A DNA stretch of 64,000 nt from the NCBI RefSeq assembly GCF_000147335.1, contig NC_014501.1:3922001-3986000 (forward strand), written 5' to 3'. The notes under the pieces are model-generated. The model did no database searches. It was not told where the DNA came from and was given only the letters and a program-made list of their open reading frames with translations. Shown here piece by piece: positions 19,601 through 28,545 of the stretch. The stretch is from Gloeothece verrucosa PCC 7822 (lineage in GTDB: Bacteria; Cyanobacteriota; Cyanobacteriia; Cyanobacteriales; Microcystaceae). Position numbers and translations under genes: made by a program. Position 1 is the first letter of the stretch. Each line of letters opens with the position of its first letter.

Positions 19601-19901
19601 CGATCTGGTGGTTTTAAGCGCTTGTGAAACCGGCAAAGGCAAGGCAGTTAAAGGAGAAGGTTTGGTAGGATTAACAAGAGGGTTTATGTATGCCGGTTCG
19701 CCGCGTGTTTTAGTCAGTCTTTGGAAGGTTAACGATCGGGCAACTAAAGAGATGATGACTCGATTTTATCGCTTAATGTTGGAGAAAAAGTTACCCCCAA
19801 CGGAGGCATTAAAAGCGGCACAGTTACAGATGTATCAAGAAACTGAATGGAAGTCTCCTTATTATTGGGCGGCGTTTACTCTTCAGGGGGAATGGCGGTA
19901 G
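16623..19901 (+). CDS. Secreted TPR-CHAT domain protein (caspase-like)
   Basis: 1092 aa. A signal peptide occupies residues 1-24. TPR motifs start near residue 50, and residues 103-533 contain eleven nearly identical 40-aa TPR/kinesin-light-chain-like units ([15 protein letters not shown] core). A coiled-coil linker follows (about 600-700). The C-terminal CHAT domain has the dyad His952 (IIHFATHG) and Cys1001 (VVLSACETG), so it is probably an active clan-CD-type peptidase. CHAT proteins act in conflict and death pathways; a secreted location is unusual relative to the characterised cytoplasmic ones but common in cyanobacteria. It follows the membrane-TPR and FecR-like genes after a gap with palindromes. 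Confidence 0.9.
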   Translation: MLKSSNILFFSLILLTFPQATALSLTEKKVNISWQQTREIAQKDEAAQAERLFNEGMELYKQLTAESRQQAIQKWEEALPFYKTLGDKSQEAETLYWLGYVYDDLGERQKALDYYNQALPIFRATGDRSGEATTLTGIGAVYDNLGERQKALDYYNQALPLSRATGDRSGEVTTLTGIGLVYSKLGEPQKALDYYNQALPLSRATGDHSGEATTLTGIGAVYDNLGERQKALDYYNQALPIFRATGDCSGEARTLTGIGGVCDNLGERQKALDYYNQALPIFRATGDRSGEAVTLNNIGAVYHKLGEPQKALDYYNQALPIYRATGDRYGEARTLTGIGAVYDNLGEPQKALDYYNQALPILRATGDRYGEAATLTGIGGVYDKLGERQKALDYYNQALPIFRATGARSGEAVTLTGIGGVYHKLGEPQKALDYYNQALPIYRATGDRSGEAVTLNNIGAVYHKLGEPQKALDYYNQALPIYRATGDRYGEADTLNNIGAVYHNLGEPQKALDYYNQVLPIYRATGDRSGEALTLYWIAYTEKNRGNLKAALPFMEDSIKIIEDLRSNVASPELRESYFSTVQNYYAFYIDLLMQLHQEDPNKGYNSQAFNASEKTRARTLLELLSEAKADIRQGVKPELLAQERELEQQLDAIEKRRIEVLSGNPTEEQKTAIEKERDNLLSQYQDIQAQIRAKSPRYAELKYPQPLTLQEVQQQVLDKDTVLLEYSLGQERSYLWVVTTEGMTSYPLPSQKEIEKLAQELQNGILYDKDNLDGITKAASELSQKILAPAAPQLNKKRILVVADGILQYIPFAALSLPGNQEPLMTQYEVVNLPSSSTLATIRNETKERKTAPKTLAIFADPVFSSNDERLKNPVNAQTKTEDLSISALTRSAEESEIKLIRLEGTRQEAEAIVKLMSENERSYTSDFEANLTNATSPQLNQYRIIHFATHGILNTNSPELSGVVMSLVDNKGNTINGFLRLHEIFNLKLSADLVVLSACETGKGKAVKGEGLVGLTRGFMYAGSPRVLVSLWKVNDRATKEMMTRFYRLMLEKKLPPTEALKAAQLQMYQETEWKSPYYWAAFTLQGEWR
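16923..18222 (+). repeat. Eleven in-frame 120-bp tandem repeats with embedded HIP1 sites
   Basis: The 120-bp unit recurs at exact 120-base spacing with only a few substitutions per copy, confined mostly to the R/P choice in GERQ/GEPQ, the residues after GDRSGEA and the YDN/YHK turn. Seven of the copies keep an intact GCGATCGC octamer at the same phase (16999, 17119, 17479, 17719, 17959, 18079, 18199); four carry one- or two-base changes in it. The unit length, 40 codons, keeps the frame. Confidence 0.95.
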
Positions 19902-19935
19902 GTAAATCTTGCTTGCGCCCTAGGTAACTTAATCT

Positions 19936-19997
19936 GGTGTGTTACGGCGGATTTTAGGTCTCTGTCATAATCTATGATGATAGCCGCCTAACACACC
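19936..19997. repeat. 62-bp imperfect inverted repeat (MITE/REP-like)
   Basis: Terminal arms GGTGTGTTA-C-GGCGG and CCGCCTAACACACC pair over 14 positions with one bulge, around a loop of about 33 bases that itself contains the short arms TCATA/TGATGA. It begins 34 bases after the CHAT stop codon. It looks like a non-autonomous dispersed element and may also act as a bidirectional transcription barrier. Confidence 0.55.
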
Positions 19998-20045
19998 CTA
20001 CGTAATAGACTATTTTAGTACCGAAGACCGAGCAATTTTTTGAAT

Positions 20046-23000
20046 ATGATCCTTCAAACCCTAGAAAAGTTACGCCAATTGATTGAAATTGATGTTCAAT
20101 CTCAGTGGCATTATCTTTTACAAGACGTACCCCCTGATACCCTTAACCCTGATCTTTTCGAACTTGCCCAACTGAATGATAAAGGATATATTACCTGGCC
20201 TAAAGGTCGTCTAGTCTGTACTTTAACCCAAAAATTCATCATCCCCGATACCTTACAAGGATATCCCCTCAAAGGTCTTGCCCTTCGTTTACTCTTGACT
20301 TGGTGGGCCGAAGATGCTCAACTTTTTATTAATGGTCAACTGGTACAACAAGGGGATTTATTTGACTCTTCTACTCGTTTACTCCTGGCCCCTTCAGTAA
20401 CCCCAAAAGAAGAAATTACCGTTACTTTACGTCTGATAAGTCCCGGTCATGATGTCGGCGGTTTAATGCGCTCAAAATTGCTTTATGAAAGCCCCCATTT
20501 TAACGGCATTGACCCCGGTTTTGTGGCGGATGAATTAACCGTATTACACAACTATTTACAAGCTTTTTACCCGGAAAAATTAGACAGTTTTCAAGCCGCA
20601 CTTAATCATATTAATTGGGATGTGGTTAATGATGCCGCGCAGTTCAATCAATCTCTTTTATCCTTAAGACAAACCCTTCAACCCTTAGCCGCACCTCTCA
20701 AAGAACGCAGTCTAAATTTACTCGGCCATGCTCATCTTGACATGGCTTGGTTATGGCCAGTTAATGAAACTTGGCACGTGGCCCAACGCACTTTTGAATC
20801 GGTTCTCAATTTACAAAAAGACTATCCTCACCTCACATTTTGCCATACTAGCCCGGCTTTATATGAATGGATAGAAAAAAATCGTCCCGACCTGTTTAAA
20901 GCGATTAGGGAGGCACACAAGGCTCAATCCTGGGAAGTTTTAGGGGGTATGTGGGTAGAACCCGAGGTTAATCTCGTTTCAGGAGAATCTTTAGTCCGTC
21001 AACTTCTCTATGGTCAACGCTACATCAAAGAAAAATTCGGCGCAATTACTAAAATAGCCTGGTTGCCGGATAGTTTTGGTTTTTCTGGGCAACTTCCCCA
21101 AATTTTTAAACAAGCCGGAATCGACTATTTTGTTACTGGTAAATTGCACTGGAATGATACCACTAAATTTCCTTATAGTTGGTTTTGGTGGGAGTCACCT
21201 GACGGGACAAAATTGTTAACTCTGATGTCTCCTCCTAACGTTGCTGGCGTGATGGATACTAACCCCATTACTATGTCTAATTATGCGATTGATTGGGAAC
21301 GACAAACCGGGTTAAAAACGGCTTTTTGGTTGCCGGGTGTGGGAGATCATGGGGGTGGCCCTACCCGTGATATGTTAGAGGTGGCTTATCGTTGGCAACA
21401 GTCTCCTTTTTTCCCTGAAATTAAGTTTACTCAAGCTAGTGAATATTTATCAGCTATTAGTCATCAGTCATCAAAAAATAATAAAGATTTAGAACGTTTG
21501 CCGGTTTGGAAAGATGAGTTATATTTAGAATTTCATCGGGGATGTTATACCACTCATGCTGACCAAAAAAATTCGAATCGTCAGTCAGAAAAGTTACTAT
21601 ATGAAGCTGAATTATGGGCGACTTTAGCATCGGTCATTATTCCTAACTATTCCTATCCCAAAACAGAGTTAGAAGCGGCTTGGAAAAAGGGACTTTTTAA
21701 TCAATTTCATGATATCTTACCTGGTACTTCTATCCCTGAAGTGTTTGAAGATGCTAACCAAACTTGGCAAGAAGTACAACAAACGGGCAAGCAAATCTTA
21801 GACCACTCTTTAAGAACCATCGCTTCTCAAATTATTTTCCCTCGTCCGCCTCACCCCAATGCCAAACCGATCTTAATTTTTAACTCTTTGAACTGGGAAC
21901 GTTCTGAACTCGTTGCGGTGGATGTGGTTTCTGATGCTTGGGGCATTTATGATTTAGCGGGAAACCCACTACCTTGTCAGTATTCAGTAGACAATAAGTT
22001 GCTATTTTTAGCCGCTATCCCTTCTATTGGTTATCGTCTTTATTGGTTATGTCCTGCTGAACCTTTAAATCTCAAAGCGCAAAATTTAGAACTGGCTGAA
22101 GAGTTTATTTTAGAAAATGAGAAATTAAGGGTTATTATTAACGATCATACGGGAGATATAAATAGTATTTTTGATAAAATCCAACAGCGAGAAATCCTCA
22201 AAGAACCCGGAAATCAATTACAAGCTTATCAAGATCAAGGACAATATTGGGATGCTTGGAATATCGATCCTAACTATAAGCAATATCCTTTACCCCCATC
22301 ACAGTTAAAATCAATTCAATACCTTGAAAAAGGGCCTTTACAATGGCGAGTGAGAGTGATCCGAGTGATAGGAAACTCTCAATTTTCTCAAGACTATATC
22401 CTTCAGACTGACTCACCTATCTTAAAAATAGAGACAAGCGTCGTTTGGCAAGAAACTCATGTGTTAGTTAAGGCAAATTTCCGCTTAAACTTAGACAATG
22501 ACTATAGCACTTATGAAATTCCCTGCGGCACGATCAAACGTCCTACTCGTCCTCAAACTCCATCAGAACAAGCGAAATGGGAAGTTCCTGCGTTACACTG
22601 GGCCGATATAACTGATCAGTCTCTTCAATATGGGGTAAGTCTTCTCAATAACTGTAAATACGGTTATGATGCAAGTCCGGACGGGTTAAGCTTAAGCTTA
22701 CTTCGCAGTCCAAACTGGCCAGATCCCCAGGCAGATCGCGAAACTCATCATTTTAGTTATGCCCTTTATCCTCATGCAGGAACATGGGAAGCGGCTAAAA
22801 CGGTTCATCGGGGTTATGAATTTAACCTGCCTTTACAAGTTGTTTGTGATGAGCGGCTAGGGGTTACAAATTGTAACGCTTCATCATATTTACTGGCGGC
22901 TAGTGGTAGCTTATTAAAGTTAGGAGCGGATAATTTAGTATTAATGGCTTTTAAACGGGCAGAAGAAGAGACTAATAGCTTAGTTTTACGCTTTTTTGAA

Positions 23001-23144
23001 AGCTACGGACAGATGAGTGAGTTATCATTCACGAGTGATTTAGGGTTAAGCCTTGTGGGTGCTGTGGACCTTCTTGAACAACCCCTCAAGACGGATACTC
23101 CCATTAACCCTTGGAAAATTGTTACTTATAAAGTAAGGAAATAG
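20046..23144 (+). CDS. GH38 alpha-mannosidase
   Basis: About 1032 aa from the ATG at 20046 (a TTG two codons earlier is less likely). The glycosyl hydrolase 38 domain has NLLGHAHLDMAWLWPV for the zinc site (His, Asp) and KIAWLPDSFGFSGQLPQI with the catalytic nucleophile Asp. The C-terminal beta domains follow in the normal order. The family hydrolyses alpha-mannosides; bacterial members trim oligosaccharides or glycoconjugates in the cytoplasm. No signal peptide is present. The upstream neighbour is a CHAT gene and the downstream one is psbN on the other strand, so context is uninformative. Confidence 0.93.
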   Translation: MILQTLEKLRQLIEIDVQSQWHYLLQDVPPDTLNPDLFELAQLNDKGYITWPKGRLVCTLTQKFIIPDTLQGYPLKGLALRLLLTWWAEDAQLFINGQLVQQGDLFDSSTRLLLAPSVTPKEEITVTLRLISPGHDVGGLMRSKLLYESPHFNGIDPGFVADELTVLHNYLQAFYPEKLDSFQAALNHINWDVVNDAAQFNQSLLSLRQTLQPLAAPLKERSLNLLGHAHLDMAWLWPVNETWHVAQRTFESVLNLQKDYPHLTFCHTSPALYEWIEKNRPDLFKAIREAHKAQSWEVLGGMWVEPEVNLVSGESLVRQLLYGQRYIKEKFGAITKIAWLPDSFGFSGQLPQIFKQAGIDYFVTGKLHWNDTTKFPYSWFWWESPDGTKLLTLMSPPNVAGVMDTNPITMSNYAIDWERQTGLKTAFWLPGVGDHGGGPTRDMLEVAYRWQQSPFFPEIKFTQASEYLSAISHQSSKNNKDLERLPVWKDELYLEFHRGCYTTHADQKNSNRQSEKLLYEAELWATLASVIIPNYSYPKTELEAAWKKGLFNQFHDILPGTSIPEVFEDANQTWQEVQQTGKQILDHSLRTIASQIIFPRPPHPNAKPILIFNSLNWERSELVAVDVVSDAWGIYDLAGNPLPCQYSVDNKLLFLAAIPSIGYRLYWLCPAEPLNLKAQNLELAEEFILENEKLRVIINDHTGDINSIFDKIQQREILKEPGNQLQAYQDQGQYWDAWNIDPNYKQYPLPPSQLKSIQYLEKGPLQWRVRVIRVIGNSQFSQDYILQTDSPILKIETSVVWQETHVLVKANFRLNLDNDYSTYEIPCGTIKRPTRPQTPSEQAKWEVPALHWADITDQSLQYGVSLLNNCKYGYDASPDGLSLSLLRSPNWPDPQADRETHHFSYALYPHAGTWEAAKTVHRGYEFNLPLQVVCDERLGVTNCNASSYLLAASGSLLKLGADNLVLMAFKRAEEETNSLVLRFFESYGQMSELSFTSDLGLSLVGAVDLLEQPLKTDTPINPWKIVTYKVRK

Positions 23145-23217
23145 GAGAAAGGGTAAGGGGGACTAGAGTATAGAGAATCAGAAATAATTCCACTGTCTCG
23201 CCGTCTCCTGACTCCTC

Positions 23218-23248
23218 ACTAATGACTAACGACTAATGACTAACGACT
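23218..23248. repeat. Heptamer tandem repeat (ACTAAYG)
   Basis: Four tandem heptamers alternating ACTAATG and ACTAACG plus a partial copy, ending 5 bases from the psbN stop. They are the reverse complement of the heptamers near 36.9 and 61.5 kb. Confidence 0.85.
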
Positions 23249-23253
23249 CGTAC

Positions 23254-23385
23254 TTAGTCTTCATGGTCCTCAAAAGGGTCTTCTAATTGGGCAGACGGTG
23301 GCCCAAAAGCGGTGTAGATAGCGATCGCCGTAATCCCTACCACAATAACCCCTATACTGATGCTAAGAACTGTTGCAGATTCCAT
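23254..23385 (-). CDS. psbN: PsbN protein
   Basis: A 43-aa gene lying opposite psbH. The peptide begins [20 protein letters not shown], a single N-terminal membrane helix, and ends with the soluble tail [16 protein letters not shown] that is nearly invariant in PsbN. PsbN is not a photosystem II subunit; in plants it is needed for assembly and repair of the reaction centre. Divergent psbN/psbH placement is the standard arrangement. A HIP1 octamer falls inside the gene. Confidence 0.95.
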   Translation of the reverse strand: MESATVLSISIGVIVVGITAIAIYTAFGPPSAQLEDPFEDHED

Positions 23386-23469
23386 AGACGAGATTAATAA
23401 TGATACTTGTTCTTTTATAATATTACAGAACATTACAAAAAATCATTTTAGAGACATTATTGGTGACTT

Positions 23470-23673
23470 ATGGCACAACGGACTTGGTTGGGAGATATCC
23501 TCAGACCCCTTAACTCTGAATATGGTAAAGTTGCTCCTGGTTGGGGAACAACTACACTAATGGGAGTTTTTATGTTATTGTTCTTCGTCTTTTTGTTGAT
23601 CATCTTACAAATTTATAACTCTTCCCTCTTACTTGAAGGGTTTAAAGTTGATTGGAGAAGCTTAGGTCAATAA
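23470..23673 (+). CDS. psbH: Photosystem II phosphoprotein-like subunit PsbH
   Basis: 67 aa, the cyanobacterial length, lacking the longer phosphorylated head of plant Psb[21 protein letters not shown] is the conserved stromal head, then one membrane helix (residues 28-48) and a short lumenal tail ending WRSLGQ. It stabilises the QB site and bicarbonate binding of PSII. Divergent from psbN and followed after about 100 bp by tatA. Confidence 0.97.
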   Translation: MAQRTWLGDILRPLNSEYGKVAPGWGTTTLMGVFMLLFFVFLLIILQIYNSSLLLEGFKVDWRSLGQ

Positions 23674-23681
23674 AATTATTT

Positions 23682-23732
23682 GAGTTACCTGGGAACAGCT
23701 ATTTTTCCTAAATACTGACTCCTGGGTAACTC
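23682..23732 (+). other. Inverted repeat between psbH and tatA
   Basis: GAGTTACC at 23682-23689 pairs with GGTAACTC at 23725-23732 across a 35-base loop that includes a run of five T. It could be a processing or weak termination structure between the two genes; there is no T tract after the stem. Confidence 0.3.
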
Positions 23733-23775
23733 CTGATTTATCAAGGATATTTAATCAATAAATGGGAGAATTTAT

Positions 23776-24060
23776 ATGAATATTTTTGGCATTGGGCTAC
23801 CAGAAATGATCTTGATTTTGGTAGTTGCTTTATTAATTTTCGGTCCCAAAAAATTACCGGAAATCGGCCGGAGTTTAGGCAAAGCGATTCGAGGATTTCA
23901 AGACGCTTCTAAAGAATTTGAGAATGAATTTCAGCGAGCCACACAAGACCAAGAAATCGAGGAGTCAGTGAAAATGAAGGCTCAATTAGAAGAATCTTCA
24001 CAAACGAAGTCCATCAAAGACGCGGAAACCAATCCGGTTAATACTTCTCAACAAACTTAA
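23776..24060 (+). CDS. tatA: Twin-arginine translocase subunit TatA/TatE
   Basis: 94 aa. A short periplasmic N-terminus and one membrane helix (residues 5-22) are followed by the hinge FGPKKLPEIGRSLGKAIRGFQ, the amphipathic helix hallmark of TatA, then an acidic and Gln-rich tail. TatA oligomerises to form the pore for folded proteins crossing the plasma or thylakoid membrane. The gene adjoins psbH, a conserved neighbourhood in cyanobacteria. ATG has TGGGAG 9-10 bases upstream. Confidence 0.93.
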   Translation: MNIFGIGLPEMILILVVALLIFGPKKLPEIGRSLGKAIRGFQDASKEFENEFQRATQDQEIEESVKMKAQLEESSQTKSIKDAETNPVNTSQQT

Positions 24061-24253
24061 ACGGTTAGATGAGGGAACAGGGTGCTGCGGGTGCGCTACA
24101 CAGGTCCTGTTGTTAACCCTTATCCAAGCCAAGCCGCCACTTAAACAGTGAACAGGTAACAGTTTAAGGTTGATTGGCACTCTTAGTTTAATAATATTTA
24201 ACAATAGATTTTTCAGGGTTGAGAAAGTCAAACTAAAGCGCTAAATCGGTGTT

Positions 24254-24949
24254 TTAAGACTTGAAATATTCAAACTTATAGCCGATCCCTCTCACGGTTT
24301 GAATAAACAAAGGAGGAGAAAGAAAAGCTTGAAGCTTTTTCCTAATTTGGCCAATATGAACATCAACCACTCGATGATCGCCAGTAAAAGAATATTTCCA
24401 GACTTTTTCAATGAGTTCAGCCCGAGACCACACCCGCTCAGAATTAGAGGCTAGAAAATAAATTAGCTCAAATTCCAGAGAGGTAACATTTAACAATTGA
24501 TCATTGACGATAATTTCACGTCGATTTGGATCAATAATTAAATTGGGAAATATGATCTGTTCTAAGACTTGCTCAGAATTATTTCGCCGACGTTTCAAAA
24601 GAGCTTGAATTCGCCATTGTAATTCTTCTAAATGAAATGGCTTAGTAATATAGTCGTCAGCCCCTTTGCGAAAGGCTTCAGCTATATCCTCTTGTTGTGT
24701 TCGGCAAGTAAGTATCAAAATACAAACATCTCTCTTAAGCTGCATTTGTTCACAGATTTCATAACCAAGAACATCAGGTAAATTAATATCGAGAATCACT
24801 AAGTCAGGCTGGAAGTTATCAAAAACGGCTAGAGCCGATAGACCGTTACTGGCCATTTGTAATTGATAACTCTTATGCTGGAGAAACCGAACAATTAATT
24901 TGAGAGTGGGAGTATCATCTTCAACCACCAGAATCTTGGCAGATGCCAT
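24254..24949 (-). CDS. OmpR/PhoB-family response regulator
   Basis: 231 aa. Receiver domain residues 4-118: acidic pair EDD, phospho-acceptor Asp in LVILDINLPD (about residue 54), Thr in LTCRT and Lys in YITKPF. The C-terminal winged helix (130-230) includes RVWSRAELIEKVW and HRVVDVHIGQIRKKL, the recognition region. It binds DNA as a dimer when phosphorylated. No histidine kinase is adjacent and the target regulon cannot be told. Confidence 0.9.
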   Translation of the reverse strand: MASAKILVVEDDTPTLKLIVRFLQHKSYQLQMASNGLSALAVFDNFQPDLVILDINLPDVLGYEICEQMQLKRDVCILILTCRTQQEDIAEAFRKGADDYITKPFHLEELQWRIQALLKRRRNNSEQVLEQIIFPNLIIDPNRREIIVNDQLLNVTSLEFELIYFLASNSERVWSRAELIEKVWKYSFTGDHRVVDVHIGQIRKKLQAFLSPPLFIQTVRGIGYKFEYFKS

Positions 24950-25163
24950 AATCGCTTAAATTTAGTCATAGTTTACTGTAGTGGTTAGGAAATCAAACAG
25001 TAATATATAGCCTTCCTACTTCAGGGGTAAATAAAAATAGTTATCAAAAGGGAACAAAGCAGTTCTTGGCGCTGGGTTGATCCGCGCTAGACCAAGTTTT
25101 TAGAGATTTTTTAGGATAGCTATAGATATTATTTTAGTCGATGATTGAACATCAAGTACCGGA

Positions 25164-26216
25164 TTAAGGGATCGCGGCTCGAATTTCCTCTCGTTTTTTA
25201 GCGACTTTCCCACTGCTTAAGAGTTCCCGGGCGGTTTCCAAACCGATAGATAAATCAGCACAAACCCCATAACGCCACAAATAAAAACCTCCATTCCAAA
25301 CCGCCGCCTGCTCTAGTCTAGAAGGTTTACCTTCGATAAGTGCCTCCATCTGAGACAATAATTCAGAAATCGAACCTAGAGGCATTTCCTTATCATCAAT
25401 ACCATATTCATGAGGATGAAGTTTCAGATATTCAAACCCATTGGGAGCATTAACAGAAGAAGCGGCGACAATGGTGGTTTGAGACAAACGAAGATCACAA
25501 CTTCCTTCTAACCCTTTGACGAAAGTAAAAGGAATGGTTAATTCCCGTAACTTTAAGGTTTCTCGAAATAAAACTTCTGTAGGGGGATGAACATAACCCG
25601 TGACTAAGTGCATCTTCCCCTGGTAGGGCGACCAAATTAATTCTAGAGTAGCCAGAGGAGGACGTTTACCGATTTGATCTCGATAGGGGGTTAACCCATC
25701 TGCATTAGGAAAATGTTTGGGTAAATAAACAAAACCTAAACCGCTATTTTTGAGCAGTTCTTGCACTTGTTCTAAAGATAATTGAGCAAAATCTAACCCC
25801 AACCCTTGCCACAATTGGATTAAGGGAACACCATATTTAGTTGGCATTGTGTCTCCCCCGTGCATAATGACACCGACACCGGCACAAGTCAGGATGAGTG
25901 CTGTTAGAGGAGAAATGGGCGCTGTGCGGCTACGTCCATCATAGGGGATACCAAAAACCATCACGGTTTTTTCTTGTTCATTCTCAGGGTAAAGTTTTGG
26001 CCCGAGTTCGTCATAAGCATCCAGCATTCCCGCCAACTCTTGAGGGGCAATGCGCTTAATGCGATGAGCAATCATAAATGCACCAATTTGAGCCGCCGTC
26101 GCTTCTCCAAGCAACATCATTTTTGTTGCCATAGCGGCTTCTGTACGGGTTAAATCTTCTTTGGTGTGCTGTCCACTGCCAACTTTTTTGAGTAACTCTC
26201 GAAATTGACTGCTCAT
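25164..26216 (-). CDS. TrpD2-type anthranilate phosphoribosyltransferase-family protein
   Basis: 350 aa with the two-domain fold of nucleoside phosphorylase/TrpD proteins: the helical N-domain with EAAMATKMMLLGEATAAQIGAFMIAHRIK and the alpha/beta domain with ILTCAGVGVIMHGGDTMPTKYG. The GTGGD phosphate loop of true TrpD is replaced by FGIPYDGRSRTAP, as in TrpD2/YbiB, which are not tryptophan enzymes and include DNA-binding members. The substrate is therefore unknown. It lies 47 bp downstream of the HEAT-repeat gene in the same direction. Confidence 0.8.
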   Translation of the reverse strand: MSSQFRELLKKVGSGQHTKEDLTRTEAAMATKMMLLGEATAAQIGAFMIAHRIKRIAPQELAGMLDAYDELGPKLYPENEQEKTVMVFGIPYDGRSRTAPISPLTALILTCAGVGVIMHGGDTMPTKYGVPLIQLWQGLGLDFAQLSLEQVQELLKNSGLGFVYLPKHFPNADGLTPYRDQIGKRPPLATLELIWSPYQGKMHLVTGYVHPPTEVLFRETLKLRELTIPFTFVKGLEGSCDLRLSQTTIVAASSVNAPNGFEYLKLHPHEYGIDDKEMPLGSISELLSQMEALIEGKPSRLEQAAVWNGGFYLWRYGVCADLSIGLETARELLSSGKVAKKREEIRAAIP

Positions 26217-26263
26217 CTTACCCTACACAATGACTAACCCTTAAAAAGTAACATTTAAAGGTG

Positions 26264-27439
26264 CTAGGTCAAACAATATCTTAGGGCAGAGATCGCGTGT
26301 ATTCTCACACTTTGATCAGCATCTTCTTTGAGTTTATCTAAAGCTAACAGGGCGGTTTTTGCGCCGAGTTGTCCCCAGGCATAAGCTAAGGCCCGTTTGA
26401 TGGGAGGTTGATGAATCATGGGGTGTCTCGAGTGGAAAAATTTTAAGAGAATGTCGGCGGCTTGGGCTTTGAGTTCGCCGTTTTCTACTCTGCCTAAAAT
26501 GCGGATAATCTCTAAAATACTTTCCGGCACCACATAAGTCAAAGCCTGTTGTAAATATTGCAAACTCGCTGGGGTTTCCATCCAGCCTAGGGCTTGAATA
26601 ATCGTCGTTTGTAGAAAAATGGGGGTAGCAGGGGCTTTCAGCACTTCAAATAAAGCACTAGCCGCTTCGGCTGTTGCTAGTCTGCCCAAGGCAAGAGCCG
26701 CCTGTTGAGACACTTCCAGATTAAGATCATAGAGCCGGGGTTGAAGATGGGTCAATAAGTTTAATTCTAGAGCTTGGTCTGTTCTAATGCCTAACCCGGT
26801 GACGGCTTCTTTTCTAACAATAGCGGCATAATCATTTAAGGCTTCGATTAAAACAGGAGCAATCCGGGGGTCTTGATAACTGCTGAGGGCTTCAATGGCT
26901 GTAGCGCGTACAGCGACTTCTTCATCTTTGACTACTGTTAATAAGGGGGTTATCACTGCCGGATGGCGAATTTGGGCTAAGGCCAAGGTAGCCAAACGAC
27001 GAGACTCGCGTTGAGTGAGCAAGTCTGAAAGCACATTGATCGAGGCCGTTCCTAAATTGGCTAAGGCACTGGCTGCGATCGCCGCTAAATCTTCATCTTC
27101 TGTGGTTTGCAGCAAATTGACTAAGGTGGCGATCACCTCTGGATGATTAAACTCGCCTAAAATTCGTCCGGCAAACCATCTTTGTTCTAAATCGGCATCT
27201 TCATCATTCAAAATTTGCATCAAGGGCGCTATGGCTTTATCTCCCAATCTAGGAAACAGTTTTGCCACTTCCCAACGGTTTTGAAACGCGCCACCGGTGA
27301 GAATCTCGATGGCCATTGAAAGGGCTTGCTCTGTTTCTATGCTATTTTCTGGCAATAATTGTTGTAAATACTGGTTAGCAAGGCACCAATTTTCCTGTTC
27401 TGTTGCTGTAATTATTTCTTGGAGGGTTTGGGTGAGCAT
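26264..27439 (-). CDS. HEAT-repeat (PBS-lyase type) protein
   Basis: 391 aa made almost entirely of about ten HEAT/PBS-lyase repeats of roughly 30 residues (for example DLEQRWFAGRILGEFNHPEVIATLVNLL-like units). There is no signal peptide. CpcE/F-type bilin lyases share this fold, but standalone cyanobacterial HEAT proteins mostly serve as scaffolds, and nothing here proves lyase activity. It lies 12 bp after the SUMT gene, so cobA, this gene and trpD2 may form one leftward operon. Confidence 0.82.
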   Translation of the reverse strand: MLTQTLQEIITATEQENWCLANQYLQQLLPENSIETEQALSMAIEILTGGAFQNRWEVAKLFPRLGDKAIAPLMQILNDEDADLEQRWFAGRILGEFNHPEVIATLVNLLQTTEDEDLAAIAASALANLGTASINVLSDLLTQRESRRLATLALAQIRHPAVITPLLTVVKDEEVAVRATAIEALSSYQDPRIAPVLIEALNDYAAIVRKEAVTGLGIRTDQALELNLLTHLQPRLYDLNLEVSQQAALALGRLATAEAASALFEVLKAPATPIFLQTTIIQALGWMETPASLQYLQQALTYVVPESILEIIRILGRVENGELKAQAADILLKFFHSRHPMIHQPPIKRALAYAWGQLGAKTALLALDKLKEDADQSVRIHAISALRYCLT

Positions 27440-27451
27440 ACTTGACTTGAA

Positions 27452-28249
27452 TTAATTATAAGAGATTAAGCTAGGATCAATTCTTTGAGGCATACAACCC
27501 GTTAAAATTTGATGTAAGTTAACGACTGAGCCGATAACAGCGATGGCCGGGGCTTCAAATCCGAGCCTTTCTACCTGTTCATTTATGGTGCTTAATTTTC
27601 CGATCAGTAGCTGTTGCTCGGGACGGGTTCCCCAACGAATTAGAGCAATAGGAGTTTCTTGGGATAGTCCGGCACCGATTAGTTGGGGGATAATTTGGGC
27701 TAAATTATGGACTCCCATATAAATGATAATCGTTTCTGATCCTTTTGCGATCGCTTTCCAGTCAATTTTGGGGCGATATTTTCCTACGGCTTCATGGCCG
27801 GTCACAAAAGTTACTGAAGAACTGTAATCTCGATGAGTTAAGGGAATTCCTACATAAGCCGGGGCGGCAATTCCGGAGGTGATGCCGGGGACAATTTCTA
27901 CAGGCACACCTGCCTCGATCAGGTCTTGCATTTCTTCCCCACCCCGTCCAAAGATAAAGGGATCACCGCCTTTGAGTCTGACGACAATGGCATTTGTTTG
28001 GGCTTTTTCTCTCAATAAATTTGTTGTTTCTGTTTGGACTAAAGAATGACGACCTCGACGTTTTCCGGCATCAATTTTTTCGGCATTAGGATTAATCATT
28101 GCCAGGATTTCGGGACTGACTAAAGCATCATAAATCACGACATCCGCCATTTCTATTAAGGTTTTTCCTTTTAAGGTTAATAGCCCTGGGTCTCCTGGCC
28201 CTGCACCCACTAAATAAACTTTTCCTAAACATTTACATTGATTCATCAT
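27452..28249 (-). CDS. cobA: Uroporphyrinogen-III C-methyltransferase (SUMT)
   Basis: 265 aa. VYLVGAGPGDPGLLTLKG (residues 11-28) is the SAM-binding N-terminal signature; VVRLKGGDPFIFGRGGEE, GITSGIAAPAYVGIPLTHR and the IYMGV loop complete the tetrapyrrole methylase pattern. The enzyme makes precorrin-2 from uroporphyrinogen III, the branch point to siroheme and cobalamin. It is divergent from nirA, which needs siroheme, so the two probably respond together to nitrogen supply. Confidence 0.93.
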   Translation of the reverse strand: MMNQCKCLGKVYLVGAGPGDPGLLTLKGKTLIEMADVVIYDALVSPEILAMINPNAEKIDAGKRRGRHSLVQTETTNLLREKAQTNAIVVRLKGGDPFIFGRGGEEMQDLIEAGVPVEIVPGITSGIAAPAYVGIPLTHRDYSSSVTFVTGHEAVGKYRPKIDWKAIAKGSETIIIYMGVHNLAQIIPQLIGAGLSQETPIALIRWGTRPEQQLLIGKLSTINEQVERLGFEAPAIAVIGSVVNLHQILTGCMPQRIDPSLISYN

Positions 28250-28432
28250 CAGGCACGAAAAAATTCCTTTCTTTTAGCTTAAAAATTTTTTGAAACTGTT
28301 TAGTAATTTTAACTACAGAAAGCGTTTTTTAATGTGATTTTTCCATGAAAATTATGCAGTTTTTGGATTTTACTCAATTTATGCAAAATACGCATTATAT
28401 AAATGCTTATTTATCAAGCCGACCCAAATTTG

Positions 28433-28474
28433 GTAACAAAGTACACAAAGTAAGCCGTGTTTTCTCCGTAAGTT
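28433..28474 (+). promoter_or_regulatory. Candidate NtcA-activated promoter of nirA
   Basis: GTAACAAAGTACAC at 28433-28446 fits GTA-N8-CAC, one base from the NtcA consensus GTA-N8-TAC. Exactly 22 bases later TAAGTT at 28469-28474 matches the -10 form TAN3T. That spacing is typical of NtcA class-II activated promoters and nirA is a known NtcA target. The match is imperfect, so this is a candidate only. Confidence 0.5.
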
Positions 28475-28545
28475 ACGAAGTAATACGAAATTTTTACATT
28501 CTGGTTTCAGGCAGTTAAATCGGAGCAACCTTGAGGATAAACGCC

